Assembly: GCA_019155205.2 (NCBI GenBank)
Contig: JAHNZQ020000049.1
Location: 1,427,369-1,491,368 of the forward strand
From: Gracilaria vermiculophylla
Taxonomy: Eukaryota > Rhodophyta > Florideophyceae > Gracilariales > Gracilariaceae
DNA length: 64,000 bases
Reading direction: 5' to 3'
Of the stretch, positions 1-10,953 are shown piece after piece (position 1 is the stretch's first letter; every line of letters starts with the position of its first letter). Both the position numbers and the translations under genes were made by a program. Below the pieces are notes generated by a model. It was not told the DNA's origin. It ran no database searches and saw only the letters and a program-made list of their open reading frames with translations.

Positions 1-351
1 GCGGGCTCCCGGCTAGATATTTAAGCTGCCGGTTGAGCTCCACCTCTGGGGAAGTAAAGACAAGCACCCTTGAGTCTTCTTCTACATTTTCCAGTTGGAG
101 TCTCTTGCCTATTCACGCAGGTTTCTAGGCCGCCGATCCCCAGGTCGCATCATAGCAGCGCCTGTAGGAGCATTGTCCGCCCAGTGAACCTTCTCCTCCG
201 CTTGGTGTTTGCGGATCCCTTTCAGAATTCCCCCGGCTCGTGACAGCGGATATCGGAGACCACCTTTAGGAATACGCGCCTTTGGAGTCACCAAAAACTC
301 TTAACGGACGTTGTGCTTTACTACTTCGACAGGAGGGCTGACAGTACCACA
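1..351 (+). repeat. Truncated Ty3/Gypsy LTR (3' part)
   Basis: The window opens inside an LTR of the same family as the LTRs at 682-1234 and 9532-10085. It ends in the family's terminal sequence GACAGTACCACA at 340-351. Its U3 start would lie upstream of the window. It is in the same orientation as the element that follows and may be a solo LTR or the 3' LTR of an upstream copy. Confidence 0.85.
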
Positions 352-681
352 GTCGCGCCCAGTACACCGCACCAAGCGGGATCTTTGGTCTGAGCTTGCT
401 GCCCATGCGGATATCTCTCTCTACCTTGGAGAAGTACGCCGTGAACTACGGAATTCAACCGCTCATGACGCGAGAACCATTGTTTGCACTATCCTTCTTT
501 TTTTTAAGGTTCGCCCTCGTTCGAGGTTTTCCCCACCGGATCTTCGGTTCACCTCTTTCTGGCCTACTTGCACCACCCACTCCATACGGCCTGCCCTATA
601 CCCGCGCGGCCTAATATCTTACCTGGCCGCGCCGAGATAGCCCGAATTGTTACAGGGAAATCTCACCATAGTTACGGAAAG
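352..681. other. Spacer between two LTRs, no gene seen
   Basis: About 330 bases separate the truncated LTR from the next LTR. Short open frames exist in two overlapping frames but show no recognisable motif. It is either host sequence or a decayed internal fragment of an upstream element. Confidence 0.4.
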
Positions 682-1234
682 TGTAGTACATTGGCTTCTA
701 AGGAAATACGGTGGTGTGGCTTTATGGCGTAATATTCCTAAGGAGGGCTCGTATTTTATGAACTGAGCCACGTGGTGCATAATTCGGCCCGCGTGCGCTA
801 CAGTACCCTTAAGGGACGGTAGAATTTATATTTGTTTTAGTCAATTTGTGCGGGTAATTACTACAGTAGTGAGACCTGCCGAGGCAGGCTCCCGGTTTGA
901 TACTTAATCGGCCGGTTGAGCTCCACCTATGGGGAACTAAAGTAAGCACCATTGAGTCATCATCTACTTTTCCGATTGGTGACTCTCGTCGATTATCCTC
1001 AGGTTTCTAAGCCGCCGATCCCCAGATCGCTTCATAGCAGCGCCTGTAGGAGCATTGTCCGCCCAGTGAACCTCCCCCTCAGCTTGGTGTTTGCGGATCC
1101 GGTTTATGAATTACCCCGGCTCGTGAAAGCAAATACCGGAGACCACCTTTAGGAACTCGGGCCTTGGGAGTCAACAAAAACTCCTAACGGACGTTGTGCT
1201 CTACGACCTCGAATGGAGAACTGACAGTAACACA
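682..1234 (+). repeat. 5' LTR of the Ty3 element
   Basis: 553 bases beginning TGTAGTACA and ending ACAGTAACACA. The ends form short inverted repeats (TGTAGTAC against GTACCACA in sister copies). Boundaries were set by comparing all five LTR copies in the window. No clear tRNA-type primer-binding site starting TGG follows the LTR. Confidence 0.88.
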
Positions 1235-1410
1235 ACTGATCTCTCGACTTAGAAGGTCAGTTTCCTAAAGGATTCGCAAAAGTCTCAGCAGAACAGTGTT
1301 TATAGTTTTCAACAATCGGACCCCAGCATTGGAGTTCTTCCTTAAGGTGACTCGGAAGCGGAAGGTAATACCTCCCGAGCTACTCCTATACGCACCCCTC
1401 AGAACCCCAC

Positions 1411-3110
1411 TTGGAAACCCCTCTACAGGACCCTCATACAACCGACTCCGTGGGTGGGCGCAGCACGCGCAGCCCTCCCCAGGAGATAGCCGCCAGGCTG
1501 GAGGACCTTCAAAGTCTCCTCAGGAATCCTGGCACATCTGTGGAGCGTTTCAGAAATCGCCTCAGGAGAGTGCACGATCGGAGGCAAGCGGAATCCTCCG
1601 CGACAGCTCTGGAGAACGCCGATGTGGAGGTTGAAGAATCGCACACGGCATCACAGCCACCACCTCAGGAGCTGCATGGACGGGAACTTCTGGAGTCTAA
1701 CTTCCTCCTGGAGTCGCTGGACCCAAGCCATACTGATTGGCTCTCACAGGAGCTGATGGAAAAAATACCTGCAGGTGTTAAAGCATATTTTGGAGCGCGC
1801 CGCCATGTCCCTGTGGAGGAAATCTCAACGGAAAGCGCTCACCGTTCTGTGGATGCCTTGCTGGATTCCAACCTCTTCCTAGAGGTGATTTCAGATGTTA
1901 CTCGTGCGGATCGTCGTTCGCAAACCGCGCAGCTGCTCCACGCAGCGGTGTTTTAAATTCATTCTTCCGTACAGGAGAGTTTCCGTCTATCAACACCTAT
2001 GCAGACCCCGGGCAGAGAAGGACAGGATACTGCCACGCCCTACGCTAGAGGGGAAAAGCATACTGCCGTAGGGAAACGTGACCACCTCAGGAATGTTGCA
2101 ATGCACCGTCTGGATCTGACGCCTCACGGAGGAGGACAGGATACCGGTCGAGAAGAAATTTTACCCAAGGAGAGAAGGACAGGATACTCCGCAGGTGGAT
2201 CACGATAACGGGGGTATCGTCAGTCACCCAGACCACCTAAAGGAAAGACGCCGAAAGAAACAGCGGGAGAAAGCAGAAAGGGAGACACCGATTCGGAAGG
2301 AAGCTCAGACTCTGAATCCGGGAACAGCTCCACCTCGGAGGACTGTATATCTCCCAAGGAGAAAAGCAGAAGTGTCAGGAAGGTTGTCCCTCTTAACAAC
2401 CTCTTCGCCAAAGTGGTGGATTATGACACCTAGAGGTTGAATGATGGCTCCACTCTTTACGACCCGTCGGTCGCTAAATTTCTCCCGAAGATTTAGCGCC
2501 ACATGGACATTCAAATGAAGAAGCACTCCTTCTCAAGTGAGGACCCCATCTCGGTGTTGAATTTTCTCACAAGCTTCCGTTCAGCGTGTATTACCAATGG
2601 TGCTCATGATGGTGTCGCCGTATGATGCTTTCAGTTCTACCTCACAGGCCAAGCCCACACGCTGGTGCAACCGTGCCTCACAGGGAAGAGCACCATTGTG
2701 GATGACCCTGGAACGGAAATCTTGACGGCGTACCCGGAGGTGGTGAATTTCCTCCTCAAAAGGTACGCAACGACTATGTGAGAGCCATAATGACGCTGAA
2801 GTCACCTCCTATAAGCAGTACACGGGAAACACCGAGACGGAGTTCTCACAGAAACTGTGGACGAAGGCCCTACGGTGTGGGAACGTGTATTCCGCACGGC
2901 GGGTGAATTCATTCTTTGTCCAACGAATCCTTACCTCGATCCGTGCCAGGGTGCGAAATCGCCTGGAAATGCACCCAAAGACCACCTACATGTAGCTAGC
3001 TCGTTTCGCGGAATTCTATGGGGATACCCACCGTGCCGCTCGTCGCAGCCACTCTCTACTTTCGGACATACCGACGGCCTCAGAGATCTGTCGGGCTTCC
3101 GCCCTGACGT
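1411..3110 (+). pseudogene. Ty3 gag remnant
   Basis: The open part at 1411-1956 encodes 181 residues, acidic and helix-rich. A capsid-like stretch follows at about 2510-2800; its reading (KKHSFSSEDPISVLNFLTSF, then an alanine/glycine helix) matches the usual Ty3 capsid start in which a DDP-I-S-V-L-F motif precedes helices. The frame is interrupted by several stops and shifts. No intact CCHC zinc knuckle was found. In intact elements this protein forms the virus-like particle. Confidence 0.65.
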
Positions 3111-3774
3111 TGAACTCCAGCACCGCACAGGAGGCCGAAGAACTCACGATCATGGGAGAGCAAGAGGCCCTTGCCGTCACATATGCCTCATCTCAGGGAT
3201 CACCGTCTAGGACTAGGACACTCTCGTCTACCACTTCGTACCCCTCGGCAGGATCTTACAGGAGTGTCCGCTTCGCAAACCCTCGAGACTACCCACCGTT
3301 TTGCAGGAATTGATTGTCTCGAGAGCTAGTATACTGTACCACTCTCACTCCGGCAATGAGGGCCGCCATCCTGTAATAACGGTAAAAGAACTTCCAGGAC
3401 ATGAAAGACACACCAACGGAGAGTGGAAGATACCGAACCGCATATCGTGACCTCCGCTCCCCTCCAGGAAACTACGAGTACCGCACTCCACTGGGATTGA
3501 AGCCAGTTCCACCGTCACTTGCATTAGCACCGCAGGTACCGGTATCCAAACGGGTTGCACCTCAAGGGAACACGTCGCATCTCGATGCGCAACCGCAGCA
3601 GTCGTCCGCGACTGGAGCTAGACCCCCCTCCAACCAGGAAAACCCTCAGAGCCACGCGTAGAGGCTCCGCGTGGCTCTCCAACATCGAGCCTCAGCTCCG
3701 CAAAGGTCGCCTTTAGGAAAGGGGAACAGGCCGTCTGCTCCGTCGACGCAGAATCGCCGAGCCTCCCACTCCCG

Positions 3775-4305
3775 TTGGTCTCGTTTGACACCTTTGAGGA
3801 TTCTGTTTGCACGTTCCGCCATGAGAATTACAAAGTGTTCGCCTCTATAGAATGTTCCCCGCTCGCCTCCATCACGGTGCGCGCAATCCTCGATACCGGA
3901 GCTGGCCCCAATCTGTCGCACGTCGACGTGCTCCCGCGTTCTACTCTCGGCTACTTCAGGACAGGTAAGCTCCCTACCGTGCGCGATGCGTCGCGTCGAG
4001 CATTTAATATCCTCGGAGCGATACCCCTGTATCTCCGGTTGCGGTCCTAACAGGTGAAGGTGTGGTTCTTCGTGGCAACCAACTTGGCCGCACAATGCTT
4101 ATTGGGCACTTCCTTTGTGGCTCGGCATGTACGTGCAATCTACCCACGCCTGCGGATGGTGACGTTTCACGACGCCGCCCCAGTAGGTATCGTGTTCGAA
4201 TCTCCAGAACCGGACGCCAAGGCGCGTCACTTAGGTAATCTTCTAAAGCAGACGCAGACGAATAAGCTCCGGGTGGTGAAGAGCATCGAAATACCCGCGA
4301 GGAGT
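3775..4305 (+). pseudogene. Ty3 aspartic protease remnant
   Basis: The translation at 3775-4050 contains ILDTGAGPNL near 3880, with the catalytic D-T-G triad of retropepsins. This is the expected place between gag and RT. A stop at 4048-4050 and a shift break the frame; a further open stretch at 4054-4305 continues the hydrophobic protease fold or linker. The protease cleaves the gag-pol polyprotein in live elements. Here it is decayed. Confidence 0.75.
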
Positions 4306-4320
4306 TAGGCTGAAGTTTGG

Positions 4321-6110
4321 GTGCAGACCTCTGCATCTAGCCTTTCATTCGTACAGGGGAGTCCACACCTGACGATGAAACAGCGCTCAATGATGGCGAA
4401 CGGTGTTATGGAAATGATGCTGAACATGCCCTTCAAGGTCGTGCTCGCCAACCTGAAGGAGTCGCCTTTACGGCTCCAGAAAGGAACTGTCGTCGGATTG
4501 GCACTACCCGCTCCTGCAGGACTGCCTCATCTTCCTCGGGTGAAAGACCTTGTGGAACGCGATGCAATCGCCACCATGGAGGCCGAAGCAACTTCAACGG
4601 TTCCAGAGGAAGAGAATCCTGCCACCTGGCAAGAGAAGCTCCAATATAGCGAAGATTTCAAAGAGTATCGCCATAGAAAATTGGAGATGCTATCCGCCTT
4701 ATGAGGACTTGTGGTCTGGTCGTCTGGGTCAAGTTAACCTCAAAACCACAGGACCTATCTTACATTCAACGAAAAACCGGTACATCAACTCCCGAGGAGG
4801 GCCGGACTTCATGCGTGCGATTTCGAACGCGATGAGGTCCAGCGGATGCTAGAGGAGGGCATTCTCGAGCCCTCCAATTCCAAAATGGGCCTCTCCGGTG
4901 GTGTTTCCGAAGAAGAAGGATGGCTTCTTGAGGTTCTGTACGGACTATAGACACCTCGGCGAGGTGACGGTACGCGATTCATACCCGATACCCCGTATGG
5001 ATGAATGTATCGACTCCATATGTGATGCGTCCATTTTTTCCACACTGGATGCCAACAGTGGCTATCGGCAAATTGAAATTGGTGACTCTGATAGGGACCA
5101 GACAACCTTCACCTCGCACTGTATAATTTCAGATTACTAAAGATGCCATTTGGATTGAAGAATGCACTCGCTACGGTCCAACGAGCGGTTAACATAATCC
5201 TGTCAAACCTGAAGTGGCAGTACACCTTGGTGTACATTGATGATGTCATAATATGCTCCCACAGAGTGGAGGAGGACTCCATGCATGTGAAGCACGTGCT
5301 CCAACTCCTGAAGGATGCTGGACTCATCTTGAAGCTGGAGAAATGTTTCTTTTTCAAGTCCTCGGTGGATCACCTGGGGCAGGATGTGCTCCTGGGCCGC
5401 GTACAGGTTTCCACAAAAACTTGGTACGCTATTAAAGAATCTCACCCTCCCACAAACCAGACGGAGTTACGCTCCTTCCTGGGGTTGTGTAATGTCTTCC
5501 TGAGGTTCGTCCCAAATTTCTCTCGTATCGTGGCACCGTTAAATCGCCTCTTGGAGAAGTACAAGACGACGCAACTGGCCATCTTGACGGACGAAGAGAT
5601 TGAAGCATTCAATACTCTGAAGAGGACACAAATAGAGCCACTGATATTGGTACTTCCGAAGCGGCACGGCCGAATGGTGCTGGACACTGTCCATTATAAA
5701 TACAAGGTCGGATGTGCCCTCCTACAACAATAACCTGAAGGTGGACTTCAACCCATCGGATACTGGAGTCGCAGCCTCACACCTTCAGAACGGAATTATT
5801 CCACCTGGGAGCGCGAATGTCTCGCCGTCGTGTGAACGGTTTTGCTTTTACGCCCATACCTGAAGGGTGTGCGTTTCACCTTGAGGACGGACGACGTTCC
5901 ACTGAAGTGGATACTGTCTTTGACGGATGCTTCCGCCGGCTTGGAAAGGTCGAGGCTACGCCTCCTAGAATTCTAGTTTGACATCGTCTACCGGACTGGC
6001 ATAAAACACCAGGCAGCGGACGCGCTCTCGCGAATATTCCACGAGGGCGAAGATAAAACACCTTTGGAGGACACGATTCCGTGTTTGGTCATCTTGGACG
6101 CCGAAGGGAA
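4321..6110 (+). pseudogene. Ty3 reverse transcriptase and RNase H remnant
   Basis: The RT is recognisable in pieces: PKKKDGFLRFCTDYRHLGEV and IPRMDE at 4905-5010, STLDANSGYRQI at about 5037, KMPFGLKNA at 5140, and the active-site motif YIDD at about 5233. The connection and RNase H domains follow at 5640-6060, with LRTDD..LKWIL, the RLRLLEF segment and a terminal IKHQAADALSR. Stops at 5138-5140, 5731-5733, 5834-5836 and elsewhere, plus frameshifts, disable it. RT and RNase H copy the element RNA into DNA. Confidence 0.9.
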
Positions 6111-6379
6111 AGAAGGATCCGATGGAGAATTTTTGGAATGATGTTAACCTGGAGGGAAGTACTGTGGGCTCCCTGAGGTGATGGCCCTTGTTGAGAAGCA
6201 CAAAAAGATTTTCCCAATCATCATATTGGAGTTCCTGAAGGAGCAGAATACGGATGCGTACAGCAAGGGGTGCCTCGCCACTGTAGGGAGTCTAACATCG
6301 TCGTTTGCTGGTTACAGGCACGGCGTACTTGTGCGCCACGCTTTCTTGGATGGAGCTCTACAAAAGGTGGTCCCAACGA

Positions 6380-7170
6380 CGCTACCGGCGAGGGTGCTGT
6401 ATCTTTTGCACCATCCTCGTTTCGCCGGGCACCCCGATGGACCATGCATGTATTTCACCATGCGCAGGGAGTTCTAATGGCCGAACATGGCTAATGACGC
6501 CTTCCAAACGGTGGCGGATTGCTATTTCTGTGCCACCGCTAGGAAGAATATACGGAAACACCGGACGCTGCTCACTCTGTTCCCGCCTTCAGGAACTTTG
6601 GGGTTCATGGCAATGGACATTATGGGCCCTCTCCCTAAGAAGGAGCGAGGGTACCAATTTATCCTCGTGATCAATGATCGTTTCTCGAAGATCACGCGTG
6701 CCATCCCCCTCCGGAGCACCGGTGCAGCAGTGACCGCCGACGCCTTTCTGGAGCACCGGGTCTAGCCATATGGAATACCGTTGTACCCCCTCACGGATAA
6801 AGGCCCCCAGTTCGTGGCAAAGCTATTCAGCGCCAACTCCGAATGCTGGGAATGAAACAGTTGTTCATAACTACCTATCACCCCCAGGCCAACGGACCAG
6901 TGGAGACTTTCGACCAGACCATCGCCTGGAGGATGAAGCACTACCTCGAGAACCACCAGAAGAATTGGGACGCATATGTGAGCCCGCTCACCTATGCAGA
7001 CAACTTGCAAGTGCACCGCTGTACGGGGACCGCTCCTTTCAATTTGGTGCTCTCGCGCATCCCACCTAGTGCCCTCATTGCGGCACGCGCCGCGGCTTGT
7101 CCAGCGGATGGGCCACAGGTATTAACAGCGTCGCAAGCAAAACGCTCCATCCTATGGCGGCATTAGCACG
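6380..7170 (+). pseudogene. Ty3 integrase remnant
   Basis: An HHCC-type N-terminal segment is visible at about 6400-6545 (LLHHPRFAGHP, then CYFCATARKN). The DDE core follows: MAMDIMGPLPKKERGYQFIL at about 6610 gives the first Asp, TDKGPQFVAKLF at about 6796 the second, and HPQANGPVETF near 6880 the Glu. The tail TGTAPFNLVLSR is typical. Stops at 6476-6478 and 6763-6765 and a frame change near 6840 inactivate it. Confidence 0.9.
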
Positions 7171-7454
7171 CACTCTCACTTGCAAAGGAGAGACTTTATG
7201 CCTCGCAGAGGAGATATAAACAGGACTTCGACCGGTAGGTGAAGGAAGGCCCTCATCTGAAGGAAAACGACGAGGTTTTTCCTCGACGAGCCAGGGGAGA
7301 CATCCGGAGAACCGCCGGACGTCACCCGCAAATTAGCGTCAACCACCTCGGGGCCTTACAAAGTCCTGACTCCCTATAGGGACGCTATCCCCAATGAACT
7401 AAACGGGCTCTGAGACTTCTTCTCCCGTGATATGTTGACGAACGTCCTGACGCC

Positions 7455-7508
7455 CAGCCCTTCAGGAATGCGCAGCCCTTCAGGAATGCGCAGCCCTTCA
7501 GGAATGCC
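7455..7508 (+). repeat. Three tandem copies of an 18-bp unit
   Basis: The unit CAGCCCTTCAGGAATGCG occurs at 7455-7472, 7473-7490 and 7491-7508, the last with one changed base. It lies in the linker between integrase core and chromodomain. The length is a multiple of three, so expansion would be frame-neutral. Confidence 0.95.
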
Positions 7509-7615
7509 CGCGACCCCACCTCACGAACCACGCGCGGAACTTCCACATCCGACCACCTCATAAGTGACGACACCGCGGAATACTGGAAACCTCATCACCC
7601 CCTCTCAGTGAACCA

Positions 7616-7837
7616 TTGCTGCAGGCTCCAGACGCCATCATGACCCCTGAAGGTGATATCCTCTACGCGACGGACCATATCGTCTCCCACCGACAAACCT
7701 TGGCAGGAGTACTGTACCGCGTCCGTTGGAATGGGTACATATCACATGATGACACGGAAGAGCCTCCTGAACACATCCCGAATAACTTCCTTAGAAGACA
7801 CCATGCCAATCTGGTGCGAAAACACCTCTGCACATAG
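7616..7837 (+). pseudogene. Chromodomain-like C-terminus of Ty3 integrase
   Basis: The translation reads GVLYRVRWNGYISHDDTEEP followed by PEHIPNNFLRRHH. This matches the chromodomain pattern of a YLVRW-type strand, then G-Y and an acidic E-P segment ahead of the terminal helix. The usual Trp in the W-E-P motif is replaced, giving TEEP. Chromodomains in chromovirus integrases guide insertion to particular chromatin. It is separated from the integrase core by a decayed linker. Confidence 0.75.
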
Positions 7838-8106
7838 GCGCTTCCATTTAAAAAAGGAAAAGGGGGCCCCGGACCGGAGTTGTTTTTCGTCTCCGCTGTC
7901 TATCCCCCACCTGAAGTTCTCTTTTTCGCCTCCAGGAGGCCGTTGCCCGCTTTTCGCATGCTCCCATGGCGGTACTTCTTGACGTCGAGCCCGCGGGCAC
8001 GGACAATTCGTATTCCAACTACCGTTCATGGAGCTTCGGCTCCAACTTAAGTATCTTTTATTCCGTCACTACCGGGAGCTAACTCCCTTCGCCAGGGATC
8101 CTTTAC

Positions 8107-8712
8107 CTACAGATCACCGAATCGCATCGTACACTCCACTTCGAGGCGGGTTTTTGCCGTGAGCGCTTGGCTCTCGAAGAACTCCGACAGGTTTTCCTTG
8201 ATGGCTTCCATCGAGGTTAGGTCTACCTGGGCCTAGTGGAGTTCTAAGACCCAGGCACGCGCCTCGCGCAGAGCCTCCACAGGAGAAGCCGGAACAAGAC
8301 TGCCTGTGACCAGGCACGTCTGTACCAACTTTTGGAAGGAAGCACCCAGAGCTCCAGAAGATAACCCGCCCGATGGTGCACCCGAAGCGGCCACCTCCGT
8401 TGACGGAATAACAACCGCCAAGGGAGGAGTCGCGGACGGCGGACCAGCTGGGACTGGGGCTTCCAGAAGGGACTCTGCAGGCACAGCCGTGGGGGTCGGC
8501 AGAGCAAAGGACTGAGTCGGCGGCACCGGAGGTGACGGCGGTACGTGAACTGGAACGGTCCGCAGGCGAGACGGAAGAACAGGCGCAAGTACGTTCCACA
8601 GTCGGGGTTGCACCACCGGGGCCGAAGCTACCGGGACAGGAGCAATCTCGTCCTCTGTCACGGGAGACTGACGCGCCTGTCGTGGGAAGGAACGAAGACT
8701 CACGTGGCACAA
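8107..8712 (-). CDS. Antisense ORF in the 3' region of the Ty3 element
   Basis: On the strand opposite to gag-pol, a frame of about 201 codons runs from 8712 to 8107 with a single internal TAG at 8233-8235. The N-terminal two thirds are rich in Pro, Ala, Val and Ser. The rest looks helical and charged (SMEAIKENLSEFFESQALTA), as expected for real protein rather than chance. Extra ORFs, some antisense, between pol and the 3' LTR are known in some plant Ty3 elements such as Grande and RIRE2. Here the family is not recognised and the function is unknown. The GC-rich composition could also create a chance frame. Confidence 0.4.
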
Positions 8713-9158
8713 TGGTAAAAGTTCTCCCCTGGGCGGGATGGTGCACCAGTAGAGGTGTGATAAACCTCAGTATTGGATGGAGACGTAGGCACCGGAGTTA
8801 AAAAAGTCATTACGAAGGTGTATATAGCTGGATGAATGGCGACCGAACGTTTCGTAGCTCCTGAGGTGAGTGATATTACGCCACTTGGAGAGCGGCCTGC
8901 GGTTAGACGCCCGACCGGGGAGGGATTCGCGTCGGGTTGCCATCGTAGAATTCGCGGAGAGGACAGACGACCGGAGGCGGGTGAGGTATATAGCACTATT
9001 GCTGAGAGCAAGTAAATATCCATTGGAGGCCGACGGAAGGGCAGAAGGGAAAATTATGAGATGATGCACCTTCACGGAGACTGAACGAGCGGACGTGATG
9101 AATCGGATGCTCTCCAAAGGAGAATTTTCCAAAGAGTCTGAACATTGGGTGCCTTTAG

Positions 9159-9359
9159 GAAGTCCGCCAACAGTGCGAACTGACCCACGCTCTGGCCGCA
9201 GAGGTCGACCGCCTGAGCCGCATACGAGACGCTCGAGTTGTGCGGAGTTTAATTCCGCCGACTAGGGCAGCAGCACCGACGGGTAACGCCAAGGAGGAGA
9301 AGCCGAGGCTAGGTCAAGGAGGGCCAGGGCCCGCAAGCACTGCAAGGGATAAAACATGA
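9159..9359 (+). CDS. Sense ORF fragment near the 3' LTR of the Ty3 element
   Basis: The frame after a TAG at 9156-9158 encodes 66 residues to a TGA at 9357-9359. The first 28 (ELTHALAAEVDRLSRIRDAR and neighbours) look like a coiled coil; the rest is basic and Pro/Gly rich. A related sense-strand sequence is present in the second Ty3 copy (minus strand of about 21540-21960), sharing a LP.TGAAAPT-like segment and a terminal APRGRGAI in another frame. The function is unknown; it may be a post-pol accessory ORF. Confidence 0.4.
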   Translation, partial: EVRQQCELTHALAAEVDRLSRIRDARVVRSLIPPTRAAAPTGNAKEEKPRLGQGGPGPASTARDKT

Positions 9360-9531
9360 CCCTGCGGTGGTACGCCTCGCAGGAGTATGGAAGTATGAAG
9401 GAACGCCTGAAGGAGAGGTTGTGTCACATCGCCGGAGACCACGCTGGTATCAACACCGATAGAAGCCGCTCAGGGATCGAGTTTTCAGAAGATGCACCTC
9501 GAGGACGTGGTGCAATTTTGGAGAGGCTGTA

Positions 9532-10085
9532 TGTAGTACAGTGGATCCTAAGGAAATATGGTGGTGTGGCATTATGGCGTGATATTTTAAAGGAGGCCTC
9601 GTATCTTAATTACTGAGCCACTTGGTGCATAATTCGGCCCGAGTGCGCTACAGTATCTTTAAAGAACGGTAGAATCTATATTTAATTTAGTTAATTTGTG
9701 CGCGTAATTACTACAGTAGTGAGACCTGCCGAAGCGCGCTCCCGGCTTGATACTTAATCTGCCGGTTGAGCTCCACCTCTGGGAAAGTAAAGACAAGCAC
9801 CCTTGAATCTTCATCTACATTTCCCGTGGGAGTCCCTCGGCGATCAACATCAGGTTTCTAAGCCGCCGATCCCCAGGTCGCATCATAGTAGCGCCTGTAG
9901 AAGCATTGTCCTCCCAGTGAATCTCTCCCTCCGCTTGGTGTTTGCGAATCCCCTTTAAGAGTTCCACCTGCATGTGACAGCGACTACCGGAGACCTTCTT
10001 TAGGACCTCACCCTTTTGGAGTCAACAAAAAATCCCCACGAACGTAGTGCTTCACTACCTCGTAAGGAGAACTGACAGTACCACA
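9532..10085 (+). repeat. 3' LTR of the Ty3 element
   Basis: 554 bases beginning TGTAGTACAGTGGATCC and ending GACAGTACCACA. The base run just upstream (TTTGGAGAGGCTG) is where the polypurine tract belongs; the sister copy near 21540 has a better one (AGGAAAGGGGG on the sense strand). Confidence 0.9.
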
Positions 10086-10953
10086 TGCTGATTGTCTCGT
10101 GATCTGCTTCATAGGTCTCTCTCGGCTACTGCTGAGGAAACGGTCTCGCCGTTTACCACCCGACTTAGCCGTGCAAATCTTTCGAGAGGGCTCTACTCGC
10201 TGGGTCTCTTACAATAAAAAAGGTCTTGAACGTCTTTGTGGTGCTTTCCTGCTTGCAGGTTATCGCCTTAAAAAACTTCATGAGGCCCTAAAGTGGGATT
10301 TGGATACGTTTATGTAGGGGCTTGGCTACGCCCAAGCATGTGATGGGCGCCTGGCACGTGCCACTTTTTGCCCAGCGGTTATGTTGCTTTCCTAAAACAG
10401 GTTGATCACAGTGGAAATTATAATGATTGCACTGCAAAGCAGTGCCACGTCGTATTGCATTGCAGAGTTGAAATTCAAGCGACGTTTTGCAGTCGATGCG
10501 TTTTCTACAGTAGAGGCGACCGGGTTCGGCTTTGAGTCGTTTTTCCTTGTGCAGCATCATCGTGTTCGCGAAGATGAGCCACATTCCGCGGGATAATCAC
10601 CCCCCCGGGTCATCGAGGAGAAGCGCACATCCGTTTGATTGGATCTGATGTTATTTAGTATTCTCTTTCATTGTCTCCAGTTTACTCTGCCGCCTTATGG
10701 GTTCTTTATCGCTTTTGAGCTCTTTTTTCTATTCTTCATCGCATATCGATTACTTTTATTACGCCCATCATTTTCCTTTTTTTCTCCCTTTTTAGGGATC
10801 CTGACCACTAGGATTCATCTGTCTTTCTTCGATTTCTCCGAAACTTTTTAGGTATATAAAGCCGAATTGGGCAGAATTACGCATGTCTGGACAGAATTTG
10901 GAGGTTTCAACTCCTCAGACGACCTCACCAAGAAAGCGACATCTCAAACCTCT
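10086..10953. other. Non-coding stretch with a TATA-like site
   Basis: No recognisable gene. An open frame at 10099-10317 encodes 72 residues with no known motif. A TATATAAA box at 10853-10860 lies 22 bases before an ATG at 10883 that opens a 41-codon frame ending at 11008. The TATA may be the promoter of the decayed element to its right or a chance match. Confidence 0.35.

Larger units (their letters stand above)
682..10085 (+). mobile_element. Ty3/Gypsy chromovirus-type LTR retrotransposon, degenerate
   Basis: Two similar LTRs (682-1234 and 9532-10085) enclose, in order, gag, aspartic protease, reverse transcriptase, RNase H, integrase and a chromodomain-like segment. This protease-RT-RNase H-integrase-chromodomain order defines chromoviruses. 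The coding region is broken by many stops and frameshifts, and the LTRs differ by many substitutions, so the copy is old and non-functional. The bases flanking the two ends (GAAAG and TGCTG) do not match as a target duplication, so the copy may be recombinant or its ends may have been altered after insertion. A stretch of about 1.7 kb between chromodomain and 3' LTR holds extra ORFs on both strands. Confidence 0.9.

Noticed and set aside
4185..4205. A GTTCGAATC sequence resembling a tRNA T-loop
   Set aside because: No matching acceptor stem, anticodon stem or A box surrounds it; it lies in the Ty3 protease region.
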